From Arctopsyche grandis (taxonomy: Eukaryota; Arthropoda; Insecta; Trichoptera; Hydropsychidae), in the NCBI RefSeq assembly GCF_051622035.1, contig NC_135366.1, positions 2,821,001 to 2,885,000 on the forward strand: DNA of 64,000 nucleotides, read 5' to 3'. The stretch's first letter is position 1; each line of letters begins with the position of its first letter. Under the pieces are notes generated by a model. It was given only the letters and a program-made list of their open reading frames with translations, had not been told where the DNA came from and searched no databases. Made by a program: the position numbers and the translations under genes. Below are positions 24,801 to 36,471 of this stretch, in pieces.

Positions 24801-26567
24801 TTTTTATTATTTTATTTTGACCTTTTTAATTGTTTTAAGCTTCTTGATATTTAATGTGTATAATAAAAATAGTGATTTTAAGTAAAAATAAAAAAAAAAT
24901 TACTTAATTTAATGAACCGGAAGTGGGATTTTTTTCCTCGTGGAAAGTTCAAAAATGTTGTGCCCACTACTCTGTTCGCACCCCTGAACGTATTAAGCTG
25001 AAAATTTATATTTCTATCCTTTGTGTACTAACTTAGAGCTGGTAGGGTTTTGGTCAGAATTCGTAAGCCGGAAGTAGTATTTTTTTTTAAAACAATATTT
25101 CATTATTTTATTTTGACCTTTAAAATTGTTTTAAGCTTCTTGATATTTAATGTGTATAATAAAAATAGTGATTTTAAGTTAAAATAAAAAAAAAATTACT
25201 TAATTTAATCAACCGGAAGTGGGATTTTTTCCTCGTGGAAAGGTCAAAAATGTTGTGCCCACTACTCTGTCCGCACCCCTGAACGTATTAAGCTGAAAAT
25301 TTATATTTCTATTCTTTGTGTACTAACTTAGAGCTGGTAGGGTTTTGGTCAGAATTTGTAAACCGGAAGTAGTATTTTTTTTTAAAACAATATTTCATTA
25401 TTTTATTTTGACCTTTAAAATTATTTTTATTTTCTTGATATTTATTGTTAGTGATTTTTAGTAATAAAAAAAATTTGAACAAAATCTGATAACCGGAAGT
25501 AGATATTTTGTTTTGTGCAAGTTTCCATACATTTGCGCTCAATTTGTATCGCTATCATAGTCATCAGTTCAATATCGAATTTTGTTTTGTAACCTTCTTA
25601 TATTCATCAAATACATAGATAAAGTCATGGGTTGGTCACACCCGAATTTTTTTCATATAATATACCCCCCCGCACCCTAGAAAGTCATTCCTTAGTGGTC
25701 AAAAAATTTGCCCCCCACGCTGAGAAAAGCTGAAATGACGCCCCTGATATATTTTGTATATAAATTTAATATATTTGGTATATAAATTTAAAGGGTCTTC
25801 CAGAAGGTGGAATCATAGTATTTGGATCTCAATTGCACACTCACTTGACGGGAACGGCAGTCGAGACTCGCCATTATAGAGACGGGAAAGAGCTGCCGAT
25901 GTTAAATCAAGACAAACACTACAGCACTCACTTTCAAGAGATTCGCATCTTGAAAAGATTCGTACACATAAAGCCGGTAATATAACATACATTATTATAC
26001 ACATGAATGTATGCATATTTCGATCGGTACGTATTGAGTCATGGGTATGTATGTGATTGAAGGGTGATCATCTCGTCACCTCGTGCAATTACAAGACCAT
26101 GGACAGACCGAACATTACGTTTGGGGGACATTCGATACAAGACGAAATGTGCGTCAACTATATTCACTATTATCCCGCTACTACTTTGGAAGTTTGCAAG
26201 AGTTCCGTCAGTACTGAAGCTCTGAAGAATTTCTTCGATTTTGAGACTAAGTATGTTGATTTTTATTTTTTTGATGATGATGCAGTATGAGTGTTTTTTA
26301 TTTTTATTTTTATTTTTGTTTCTTAGTGAAAATGGTGTGACAATTAACGACAATATGACGATGAGAGAGAAGTATGGAGCGATTCCGAGCTGGAGTCCGT
26401 TGATGGTGGACACGTTGACGCTCTTATTCGACAACCAATCGATCGCTATGCAATGCAATACTTCAAGCGGAGAACGATTCCCTGGAAAGTGGGATCCGTC
26501 TGAGAAAGATATTGTTTTGACTAGATTGCCGACGATAAATACAAGGCAATGTCCATCAGTTAAATAA
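21857..26567 (+). CDS. DBH-like monooxygenase (MOXD1 type)
   Basis: Secreted or lumenal copper- and ascorbate-dependent monooxygenase family (DBH/PHM); the substrate is unknown. Exons: 21857-21950, 22036-22259, 22354-22494, 22569-22835, 22903-23179, 23260-23426, 25794-25976, 26063-26250, 26327-26567; 593 residues, normal for the family. A signal peptide (about residues 1-13) is followed by a DOMON domain (about 33-150) and the two monooxygenase domains. Copper ligands are visible: HHMEIFYC (256-263), His326 in EVHYNNP, His405/His407 in QLHTH, and Met480 in DEMC. All key ligands are kept, so the enzyme is probably active. No C-terminal membrane anchor is seen. Intron 6 (2.4 kb) is filled with the ACCGGAAGT repeat. 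Poly(A) signal AATAAA at 26826. The last exon is duplicated at 39539-39757. Confidence 0.93.
23935..25520. repeat. Tandem repeat array with recurrent ACCGGAAGT motifs
   Basis: Three tandem units of about 300 bp (starting near 24671, 24976 and 25276) carry a CTGAACGTATTAAGCTGAAA block, a GGTAGGGTTTTGGTCAGAAT block and paired CCGGAAGTAG / CCGGAAGTGG motifs. An inverted, diverged part covers 23935-24500. The family recurs at 42700-43025 and 62280-63070. The array lies in intron 6 of the DBH-like gene. Confidence 0.75.
25650..25750. mobile_element. Fragment of a CAGGGGCGTCATTTC-type element (reverse)
   Basis: GCTGAAATGACGCCCCTGAT and the neighbouring CTAGAAAGTCATTC block are shared, inverted, with 51770-51840. 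Confidence 0.5.
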
Positions 26568-26831
26568 GCCACTATATTATCTTGCTTGTTAATCAAATTA
26601 AATCATGTAAATTGTTTCATTTGTGTGTTGTGATTTAAACAATATTAAGAAAGAAATTCTTTTAACATCAATACCTATTGTATTGATGAATGTAAAATAC
26701 TATAATGATCTGTATAAATATTTTCTTGAGCTGTTGTGTGAACAATAATTATTATTGTGTAAAAATTAATGTACCTACATTATGTGTATGTACTATATTA
26801 TATTACATTTATGAAATTTGAATTAAATAAA

Positions 26832-27625
26832 GATGATATTTCTAGTATAAAGAATGATATACATATACATATATACATATATGTATTCTTGTTGATAAAA
26901 AAATACAAAATATGTTAATTAAATCTCCATTTTATTTACAATACTTTTACATAATACTCGTATAATATGGGTGCAATTAACAAGAACTTTTCGAGTAGAT
27001 ATACAATATACTTATGCATATGTACATTTATGTATAAGCAATTGTACTATACATACATATATAGTCCGATACAGGAAAATTAATTTGGTCTGGACAAGTC
27101 CAATTCATGCATTAAAGCCGTTTCCCTGATCAAGATAAATTCATTAGTATATTTTATCATACAATGTAGTGGCTTGATAAAAGGTTTTTGAATATAACTA
27201 GTAAAATTCTAAATTCAAATCTGTAATACATATGCACATATCTACTGGTTAATAATAAACAAATTAACTATCGAGCAATGAAATCCTCATAATAATTAAA
27301 TTTTAAAAATCGAAAAGTTCTTGCATATATATTATATTATATTTAATAACTTTACTGACACTGTGACGCATCCATTAATATATACATACATAGTATGTTG
27401 AACTTAAAATGAGGTAATACAGATTAAACCTCAGCCAAACACACAAACATACACACTAATTTTATGCATTAATAGATTAAAGTGAACACATAAAAATCTA
27501 AACAATAATTCACTATTTGTTCTTAGATGTATTTTTATTATTATTATTACACATTTTAAAGCTTGAATGATTGTGAATACTTATTTAATGTATATTTGTA
27601 CTAAAATATATTGCTCTTCTTAAAT
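26832..27625. other. Tail-to-tail spacer between DBH-like and AIP-like 3' ends
   Basis: AT-rich, no frame supported; fully inside the duplicated block, so it occurs again at about 40020-40673. Confidence 0.6.
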
Positions 27626-28304
27626 TCATGTAAACATATTCTTTAATTTCACCCGATCTTTGTCATCTTGTTCTTTTTGCATAGCTTCAAGTTCTTTGAG
27701 CGATTTGTTTATTGCCGTGTTCAACGAGGAATCCAATTCTTTCAATCTTTGAAAGTCTTTTATTGCTGCGGCTGGACTCCAAGCACCCATGTGAGCTTTA
27801 GCTCTTTTATACAACGCTTTTACATTATCTATGGACAAAAATCTTAAGAAAAATCAAAAAAATATATCAAAAATTAAGAGAATATGCTTTAACAAACCTG
27901 GTTCAGTTTCTAGTACTGTAGTACAATGTTCAATGACTGCATAAAAATCGCCCTGAGCGAGTTTACATTGAGAGTAATTCAATAATAATGGTAGTTTTAA
28001 ATTGTTTATATTTTTCCAATCTACGTCGTGCGGTTTTTCTCTGAAACACCAAACCAAATATATCTAATACTATTTGTACGATTGAATTTATACAAGGTTA
28101 ATCAAAAATTAGCACACTTAAGCATTAATTGTTCACAAAAGCAAATCGCCTCGGAATAAGCATCAGCAGCTTCTGAATAAAGCTTATCTTTGAATAAATT
28201 ATTTCCTTTTTCTTTAAGTACAGGTATCGCCGTTAGCTTCTCATCGTCGCTCAATTGCCAAGAGTCTTTGCAGTAATCCTCAGGAAATTCAACTTTTAAA
28301 AGTT
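27626..28304 (-). pseudogene. AIP-like gene, truncated copy (3' exons only)
   Basis: Three exons on the minus strand, 28118-28304, 27898-28040 and 27626-27828, encode the TPR half of the co-chaperone and match the last three exons of the complete gene at 40674-42071. Exons 1-3, which encode the FKBP-like domain, are missing: similarity stops at 28379 and a Helitron-like element begins at 28386. Splice sites and reading frame are still intact, so it is either a very recent pseudogene or could be captured as a 3' end by another transcript. No promoter is visible. Confidence 0.85.
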
Positions 28305-28859
28305 CTATAAACATAATACTTTATATAATTTCAAATAATCATTAAATAAATTTATTTAAAAAAAAAAGTAATGTAATACTAGTAATCTAATATATAATTT
28401 GGAAAGAGACTTTGTATGTATGTATGTATCCTTGGTTTGTTCGTTCGTTGGTATGTTCGTCGTCCGTAGATCGGTGACGTCATCGAACAAATGATCCGAT
28501 TTTTTTTTTTTCGATTCATAGACGCCGATTCGATTTTTCGGGCGAAGCCCTAAACGGCAAGAAGGGCTCAGAAGGGCGCCGAGGGCGAAGCCTTAGAAGG
28601 CAAAGTCTCAGGGGGGCGCCGAGGGCGAAGCCCTAGAAGGAAATAAAATAAAAAAACAAAAAAATTCAAAATTTTAGATTAGTCATGTTTAAGCTGTTTA
28701 TATTATAAACTAGTGTTGGACCCGTTGATTTCAACGGGTGGTTTCGAAAAGGAATTGAAACTCGAATAAAAATAAAGTTAAAGATATTGAATCGACTGGT
28801 TTCGGAAAGAAATTGATGCACGAATTACGAAGTGATTACGAATTACGAACTACGTTTTG

Positions 28860-29655
28860 TGCATCGCCGACCTCCTGACGCCTTTGCCCCCGATGCCTCC
28901 GTCGCTCCGGGGCCTTCGGCCCCAGCGCCGCCGGCGCCCCCGACGCCTTCGGCACCCCGGGGGCTTCGCCCCCCAGCGCCGCCGACGCCTCCGGCGCCCC
29001 CAGCACCCCCGATGCCTTCGGCACCCCGGGGGCTTCGCCCCCAGCGCCGCCGACGCCTCCGGCGCCCCCGACGCCTTCGGCACCCCGGGGGCTTCGCCCC
29101 CAGCGCCGCCGACGCCTCCGGCGCCCCCGACGCCTTCGGCACCCCGGGGGCTTCGCCCCCAGCGCCGCCGACGCCTCCGGCGCCCCCAGCACCCCCGATG
29201 CCTTCGGCACCCCGGGGGCTTCGCCCCCAGCGCCGCCGACGCCTCCGGCGCCCCCGACGCCTTCGGCACCCCGGGGGCTTCGCCCCCAGCGCCGCCGACG
29301 CCTCCGGCGCCCCCAGCACCCCCGATGCCTTCGGCACCCCGGGGGCTTCGCCCCCAGCGCCGCCGACGCCTCCGGCGCCCCCAGCCCCCCCGATGCCTTC
29401 GGCACCCCGGGGGCTTCGCCCCCAGCACCCTCGATGCCTTCGGCACCCCGGGAGCTTCGCCCCCAGCGTCCCCGATGCCTTCGGCACCCCGGGGGCTTCG
29501 CCCCCAGCGTCCCCGATGCCTTCGGCATCCCGGGGGCTTCGCCCCCAGCGCCGGCGACGCCTCCGGCGCCCCCAGCGCCCCGATGCCTTCGGCACCCCGG
29601 GGGCTTCGCCCCCAGCGCCGCTGACGCCTTCGGCGCCGCCAGCGCCCCCGGAAAT
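28860..29655. repeat. GC-rich minisatellite, about 54-69-bp unit
   Basis: More than ten units built from GCCGACGCCTCCGGCGCCCC, CGATGCCTTCGGCACCCC and GGGGGCTTCGCCCCC. The last is a perfect 6-bp GC stem with a TTC loop, repeated in almost every unit. Composition is unlike the AT-rich surroundings. All frames stay open for long stretches, producing spurious A/P/G/R-rich open frames. Confidence 0.9.
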
Positions 29656-30032
29656 GAAAAAACTGAAAAAATGAAAAAAATGAAAAAACTGAAAAAATGA
29701 AAAAACTGAAAAAATGAAAAAAATGAAAAAAATGAAAAAACTGAAAAAATGAAAAAACTGAAAAAATGAAAAAACTGAAAAAAATGAAAAAACTGAAAAA
29801 ATGAAAAAAATGAAAAAACTGAAAAAATGAAAAAAATGAAAAAACTGAAAAAATGAAAAAAATGAAAAAACTGAAAAAATGAAAAAAATGAAAATTATGA
29901 AAAAAATGAAAATTATGAAAAAAATGAAAATTATGAAAAAAATGAAAAAAACTGAAAAAACCTGAAAAAAACTGAAAAATATGAAAAAACTGAAAAATAT
30001 GAAAAAATGAAAAAACTGAAAAAATGAAAAAA
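29650..30032 (+). repeat. GAAAAAACT / GAAAAAATG tandem array
   Basis: About 380 bp of 9-13-bp units such as CTGAAAAAATGAAAAAA. It follows the GC-rich block directly. Confidence 0.9.
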
Positions 30033-30404
30033 AAAAATTTTTGTTCCCCATACTGGTTGACGGTTGATCGTCCGTCACATATATACATATATACAAATAT
30101 ACAAATATACAAATATACAAATATACAAATAAATATACAAATATATTTAGCGACAGTCCGTTTTTATATATATTATACTGAGCGAAGCCGGGTAATACAG
30201 CTAGTCTATCTTCTTCTTCTTCTTTCTTCTTTCTAATCTATAATTTGGAAAGAGACTTTGTATGTATCCTTGGTCGTCGTTTTCGTCGTTTTCGTCGTCG
30301 TCGTCGTCGTCCGTAGATCGGTGACGTCATCGAACACGTGATTCGATTTTTTTTTTTTCGATCCATGGGCGCCGATTTGTTTTTTTCGTTTCAATGGATT
30401 CACC

Positions 30405-30990
30405 CCCGCGGGGGCGCAAGGCGAGTAGCTTCATGGGGCCCCGCCAGGGGCGCCACAAGGGGCGCAGCCCCGTGGGGCCCCAGCCTCATGGGGCGCAGCC
30501 CCATGGGGCTCAAAAGGGGGCGCCACAAGGGGCGCAGCCCCGTGGGGCCCCGAAGGGGGCCCGGGGGGCCCAGCCTCATGGGGCGCAGCCCCATGGGGCT
30601 CAAAAGGGGGCGCCACAAGGGACGCAGCCCCGTGGGGCCCCGAAGGGGGCCCGGGGGGCCCAGCCTCATGGGGCGCAGCCCCATGGGGCTCAAAAGGGGG
30701 CGCCACAAGGGGCGCAGCCCCGTGGGGCCCCGGGGGGGCCCAGCCTCATGGGGCGCAGCCCCATGGGGCTCAAAAGGGGGCGCCACATGGGGCGCAGCCC
30801 CGTGGGGCCCCGAAGGGGGCCCGGGGGGCCCAGCCTCATGGGGCGCAGCCCCATGGGGCTCAAAAGGGGGCGCCACAAGGGGCCCAGCCTCATGGGGCGC
30901 AGCCCCATGGGGCTCAAAAGGGGGCGCCACAAGGGGCGCAGCCCCGTGGGGCCCCGAAGGGGGCCCGGGGGGCCCAGCCTCATGGGGCGC
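30405..30990. repeat. GC-rich minisatellite with GCCCCATGGGGC palindromes
   Basis: About six units of 55-90 bp, each with GCCCCATGGGGCTCAAAAGG and GGGCGCCACAAGGGGCGCAG. Perfect palindromes recur. Long open frames on both strands are a by-product. Confidence 0.9.
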
Positions 30991-30994
30991 AAGC

Positions 30995-31548
30995 CCTAAT
31001 AGGCATTAACTAAGGGGGGCGAAGCCCTAGACGGCAATTAATCATGGGGGCGCGGAGGGGCGAAGCCCTAAAAGGCAACTGATCATGGGGGCGAAGCCTT
31101 AGACGGCATTTAATCATGGGGGCGCGGAGGGGCGAAGCCCTAAAAGGCATTAACTAAGGGGGGCGAAGCCCTAAACGGCAATTAATCTTGGGGGCGCGGG
31201 GGGCGAAGCCCTAAAAGGCATTAACTAGGGGGGGCGAAGCCCTAGACGGCATTTAATCATGGGGGTGCGGAGGGGCGAAGCCCTAAAAGGCATTAACTAA
31301 GGGGGGCGAAGCCCGAAACGGCAATTAATCTTGGGGGCGCGGGGGGCGAAGCCCTAAAAGGCATTTACTAAGGGGGGCGAAGCCCTAGACGGCTTTGAAT
31401 CATGGGGGCGCGGAGGGGCGAAGCCCTAAAAGGCAACTGATCATGGGGGCGAAGCCCTAAACGGCAATTGCTCATGGGGCGTGGAGGGGCGAAGCCCTAG
31501 AAGGCAAAGGCTCAGGGGGGTGCCGAGGGCGAAGCCCTAGAAGGCAAA
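30995..31548. repeat. Minisatellite of GGGCGAAGCCC hairpins
   Basis: Around 14 units of 35-45 bp: GGGGCGAAGCCCTAAAAGGC alternating with ATTAATCATGGGGGCGCGGA. Each contains GGGC-GAA-GCCC, a short hairpin whose core GCGAAGCC also occurs in the 3' terminus of the host element. Confidence 0.85.
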
Positions 31549-31757
31549 AAAAAATTTTGATTTTTTTTTTTTGATTTTTTTAAATTTTTTTTTTTGATTT
31601 TTTTTTTTTTTGATTTTTTTTTTATTTTTTTTTTTATTTTTTTTTTTATTTTTTTTTTAAATTTTTTAATTTTTTTTTTTTTTTTAATTAAATTAGCTTA
31701 GTCATGTTTAAGCGGTTTATATTATAAACACTGAGCGAAGCCGGGTAATACAGCTAG

Positions 31758-32521
31758 TTTACTATAAGATAAAGCCAGGACAGTCGTTTTAAAATTTATC
31801 GACTACGACTATGACAGTAATAAAAATAATAGTGATTCTCAAAAGATGAAAATTAAAGGAATTACTATTTTCTAAATTGTCATAAATTGTCAGTTATAAC
31901 GATTTTCCAAATTGTCAATTTTAAATGCTTTACACAATCAACATTATGACGTAATATTAGAGTACTAGTGAATATCCCGATGATATATCATCGCATGGGT
32001 ATAAAATTATTATATACTCGTATAAAACTAAAAAAAAATCCGGAACCAGTCAAAATATAAATAATTTAAATTTAATTAAAAATAAATATATAAAAAAATG
32101 GTTCAAAACCTCGCTAAATGAAATTATTAAAATTACGTATTTTTATATGGTGAGAAGGAATATTTTGTGGCGGCTCGCTTATACGACATGGTCGAGTTTG
32201 GTTGCCTTCCTGCGAGTGGGGACCAACCCGGCTGGGTTCGGAGAGCTGCTACCCACTCCGTCTTCAGCTGTCATATAATAAACACGTGCATTAACATGCC
32301 AGTCGTCTCATTCGTTCATCCCCTATAATTTCAATTAATGTTTAAAAAAAAAAAGACGAAATGAAGAATTGGATTTGGCGTGATGTTCGTGACCATTAGC
32401 TCAATTTAGACCTATATTCAGGCTAATTTAGATGATTGGTTCGAGTCGCGGCAAAGTCGACTCGACGAAAAATTAATTTATCGTTTTTTATCGATTCATT
32501 CATTATGTTCGGCGAGAGTTA

Positions 32522-32585
<64 letters not shown>

Positions 32586-34089
32586 GCGTAGTTTTTTATC
32601 AAACTTAGTTTTGATAAAAAAAATAGTAATATCTTAGATGCGTACTCCATGATACTTCTCACCAAAGGATTGTGAGAACACAAAACAGCCTCAGAAATGC
32701 CAGGAATTGCGAAAAACAAACCCGTAGACATCTCACTCCAGTTTCGTTCAAAATGTCATGACAGGTTTAGCCGTATAAAACCAATTCACTCTACCGTGCG
32801 TAAAAAGAGTGGAACTATCAAAAATGAAAAAAAAAGATTAATCAAAAGAAATACCGATTCTTTAAGTAAATCCAAATAATTCAAATTTGTATGTGAAAAA
32901 ATATATATAAAGAAATATTACATTTCAGAAGCGCTGGTATAAAGAAAATTCCAGAAATTCATAATATTAAAGAAATATTTTGACTACTTTGAATAAATAA
33001 TTAAGAAAATAAAAAAATAAAAATAAATTAAATAATTGAGAAACGTTTCTTGAAATTGTTGACAATTACTGAAAACATAGATGAATAAAATTATCCCATA
33101 AAAATACTATTAAACTTATTAAAAGTGTGAAAAAACACCTTAAAATCAGTCGAAAATCATTGAAAACACAAAAATATGTATTTATCAAAAATTTTTATCG
33201 GAGACTCTGGTAGTATTTGAAAATTGTTTATTGACAAGAAAAAAAAAAGGTTTTCTTCGCCGAAGAGAGCGTGAAAAACAATTCTACAAACCATTTAAGA
33301 ACAACTGGAATTTAATAAGTGGACGGAAATCTGTGAAATCATTTGAATTTTTTCAAGTCACATTATTTGGAAATTAACTTTAGGATAAAAACATATTAAT
33401 AAAAAAAAAGTTTCAGAGCCACTGACATTAACATATTGATTAATTCTCATAAAAGTTAACAATACTAGAAAATTTCACAATTCGATAAAAACCACGATAT
33501 AACAGAATAAAAATGGAAAAGTACCTTCGTATAATCATTTGAGAGCCGTTGGAATGTAGCAAATTGCAAAAACATATATGAAATTCATCTTCATTTTTAA
33601 ATAAAAGTTATAATTATGAAAAGTTTGAGAATCACTCAATGAATAATGGAAAATAACGGAAATGTTGAGAATATTTGACAGTTTGACTGTTTGAAATAAA
33701 TTTAAAGAAATATACAAAATTTATTTTCAATTTAAGTCACTTTTAATTTAATTTTAGGAATTTAAAGTTTTATTATTTAAACAAGAAAAATTATAAGAAA
33801 TGAAATATAACATTTCTGGATTGAATTGAATTGAATTCATTTTTATGTTTAAAATATGTATGTATGTATATGTTTTTGATTTTGGCAATTCTCTGATTTT
33901 TCAGTTCATTTAGATAATATTAATTATTCATGTAAATAAACATTAAATATTCACAGAAAAATAAAATATATTTTGAGAAGTTGTTGCATATTATGTATTT
34001 ATTCAAACATTTGGATACATTCAAAAAGTACATTTAATGATTAATTCATGTTACACTTTATTTAAATAATACAAAAAAACTGCAGTCGA
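31758..34089. other. Intergenic, no gene supported
   Basis: AT-rich. ACTAGTGAATATCCCGATGA at 31965 looks like a Helitron 3' terminus in reverse (stem CGATGATATATCATCG). Positions 32166-32330 have an LTR-like look (TGTGGCGG..., AATAAACACG) but no clear ends. A (CA)n tract lies at 32524-32583. A basic 60-residue frame at 32697-32879 resembles nothing known to me. Confidence 0.5.
32524..32583. repeat. (CA)n microsatellite
   Basis: About 30 CA dinucleotides. Confidence 0.9.
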
Positions 34090-36471
34090 TCAAATAATCG
34101 AATCATATGGGATGACATGTGCAACCGCAAATTCTCTCGTTCTGCTCAGACTTGTTGAAGTTTTCCAAGATTTGTTCGTCTCGTCGTATTCCCAAACATC
34201 ACTTTTATTGTTTCCACCTGAAAATCAAAACAATAAATTAATTCTACATTCAAGACCCATAAATTCAACTTAAGTTGCTAAAAAAACTCACCCATGCTAA
34301 ACAGTTTATTTAGGAACCAGCAGAGAGTGACTCCGTATATAGATATCGGTAGTTTGGTGAATGCAGTCCACACATTTGCATTCGGATCGTAATGCTCCAC
34401 ACTGTCTAAATTAGAAGAAGTTTGCAAATCATATCCACCAGCGACGTAAAGTTTCCCTTTGAATGCGATGCACTAAAATGGTGAAATCAAAATTTAGTTA
34501 ATTTTATTTTGGAGAGTTGTATATTATTTGCGATAGTTGTGAATAAAATTAATTGATGTTCACCGAATGATTATGTCTTCTCTGAATCATCTGAGCGCGG
34601 TAAGTCCAAGAATTGGTCGCCACTGAATACATCTGCACTTTATTCGTGGATATCCTTTTTCTGTTTTCATTTGTACGCCCGCCTGTTATGTATATTTTAT
34701 CGGCGATGACAGAAGCACTCTGATCACGAACTGCCACCAACAATGGAGCGATGATCTTCCAATCCCTAGTGTTGGTATTCCACCTAATCGAAATCAATAA
34801 TCGAATCGTCAACTTCTCTTTCAATCGATCTGATGAAATGATTGCAATTTAATCACCTTTCCACTGAAGATAAAAAGCCATTATCATAACCACCAATGGC
34901 GTAAACATCCGTGGACGAATCGCGCCGAAGTGTCACTGCTGATAAGTCATAACGAGCTTGATTTAACGGCTTCAATGGCTGTTTCTGACCGCTTTTCAAA
35001 TCGATGTATTCCACCTGAAAACAAATAAATTGGTTATATTCCGATTTCTCTAAGCAGGTACTTCGTGACACCGGAAAACGTTACTGAAGTCACTGATTCA
35101 TTTGAAGAATTATATCCGCCGATGATAACGATCCAATCTCCCACGAGGACAGACGCAAAAGAATGTTTATTTATTCCAATGTTTTTGGATAGAGTCCAAC
35201 TGTTATTTAGTCCGTCAAATATGTCGATGGTGTTTGCCACCTGAAAACACGTTATGCAATAAAATAATTAATTTACAATACAATCAAAATATTATACTTG
35301 TGATACAAAACTCACATGAATACCCCATCCCCCAACCAGTGCCATTTTTTGTATTTTGCTACGAGGGGTCTCTCTTGGGACGAAAGATTTATCATTCTTG
35401 TTTATAATTTCTTGTCTAATAGTGGTCATACACTCTGCACACGAATGACAGAACGTCATTACTACGTTGATGATAAACTGAAAATATAACACATTATTCG
35501 AATGATTTTCATCACTAAACTGTAACATTCATTTAATTTCAAATACCTCCACCGACAGCAAGGATAACCTCACGGATCTCATCAGCTGTGCCAAGTTACT
35601 TTTACGGTTAGCATTATCATGATTTACCCACAATTTCACAGCATTGAATACGCTTTCTTCGGAAGGTACGTTCAAATAATTCGATTTCAAGATTTCGATC
35701 ACGTTGGAGACCGGCAGTTTGAGAAAACCTTGAGTTTTGTGCAGCTGAAACAGAAGTGGAATTGAAAAATATTTAAGTGACATATTTTTTTATATTTATT
35801 TATTTATTTTATTCTAAACAGACCATTGTGGCATAACAGGAATTCCTAAAGCGCCACAATGGTCAAAATAATCCACACTCACCGTTTCGAAGTTTTCCAG
35901 AGTCAAATACATTGCCTTTTTTAATAATTCGGAATCTCCCGTTGATTTCAAAACGTTCAGACAATTAGATTTATTTACTGTTTTAAACTGTGGTGGAATT
36001 TTCACTTCGAGTAGATTGGCTAGCTCCACTAATTTCTTGCGGTGTTTGTCTCCTATGTCTAAAATTATATTTAAATGATTGCATTTAATGACGAAATCTC
36101 GTATTTGAAATTGATTATTTTAGATATTTATGAACTCGTACTTATTTCTCCAGTGTAACAATACTTTAGGATTGCATCGATAACTTCGTAGTCAAATTGT
36201 GACATAATCCCCTCCACTAGACCTTCGTGTGTCCCAAAGAATTCGCTACACGCCATTAGAATGATCAAGTGTGCGGGGAACCTGCAATTATTTAATAGGA
36301 TAATTAAACTGACGAAACGATTTGGATTTCAAATACTTTTGGATTCGAATTAGGATACATTCGGCCTCGAACAGTAAAAGCGGTATCGCATTTCTTATCT
36401 TGTTGCATGGCCTCATACAAATACTCCACCCGTTTTGCAGCAAAATTGGAACTCGCCTTCACTATTAACAT
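34090..36471 (-). CDS. Kelch-like protein (BTB-BACK-Kelch), 10 exons
   Basis: Probable substrate adaptor of a Cullin-3 ubiquitin ligase, or an actin-associated Kelch protein; the family does not fix which. Exons in transcription order: 36359-36471, 36142-36281, 35883-36058, 35547-35744, 35316-35477, 35085-35240, 34860-35014, 34564-34783, 34292-34472, 34090-34217. All join in frame to 542 residues. An N-terminal BTB domain (KKCDTAFTVRG, FPAHLIILMACSEFF) is followed by BACK (LPVSNVIEILKSNYL, VFNAVKLWVNH) and six Kelch repeats with diglycines: ALVGGWG, VIIGGYN, YAIGGYD, YITGGRT, YVAGGYD, FSMGGNN. The size is a little short for the family because the region before BTB is minimal. The intron before exon 3 junctions and repeats is compact, unlike neighbouring genes. 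It lies between the two copies of the 2-kb duplication. Confidence 0.92.

Larger units (their letters stand above)
26349..28379. repeat. 2-kb segmental duplication, left copy
   Basis: Near-identical to 39539-41426. It begins 22 nt into the last exon of the DBH-like gene and ends at the GT of the AIP-like intron 3 donor (read on the minus strand). It is about 142 bp longer than the right copy, mainly because of a block at about 27155-27283 absent on the right. Confidence 0.9.
28386..30204 (+). mobile_element. Composite Helitron-like element A
   Basis: Starts TCTAATATATAATTTGGAAA and ends GAGCGAAGCCGGGTAATACAGCTAG (30204) before T. At 28710 a minus-strand Helitron 3' terminus is embedded (CTAG, spacer, stem CCCGTTGA/TCAACGGG read on the minus strand), so at least two elements are merged. 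Most of the interior is GC-rich minisatellite and a GAAAAAACT array. Confidence 0.6.
30232..31757 (+). mobile_element. Helitron-like element B
   Basis: Starts TCTAATCTATAATTTGGAAA and ends GAGCGAAGCCGGGTAATACAGCTAG before T. Shares with element A the CCGTAGATCGGTGACGTCAT block. The interior is two unrelated GC-rich minisatellites and a T-rich tract (31550-31690). Confidence 0.7.

Noticed and set aside
28843-30120. Long minus-strand open frames (up to 425 residues), Phe/Ser- then Gly/Arg/Pro-rich
   Set aside because: They follow the minisatellites, stay open in several frames at once, and have no domain; a by-product of repeats lacking stops.
30338-31009. 223-residue plus-strand and 176-residue minus-strand open frames
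   Set aside because: Pure translation of the GC-rich tandem repeat inside Helitron-like element B.
28860-31548. CRISPR-like or bacterial contaminant reading of the GC-rich repeats
   Set aside because: Repeats are contiguous with no unique spacers, lie inside insect-type transposon ends, and have no cas genes nearby.
32697-32879. 60-residue Lys/Arg-rich frame beginning MPGIAKNK
   Set aside because: Chance frame in AT-rich DNA with no family resemblance, though it would be worth a homology search.
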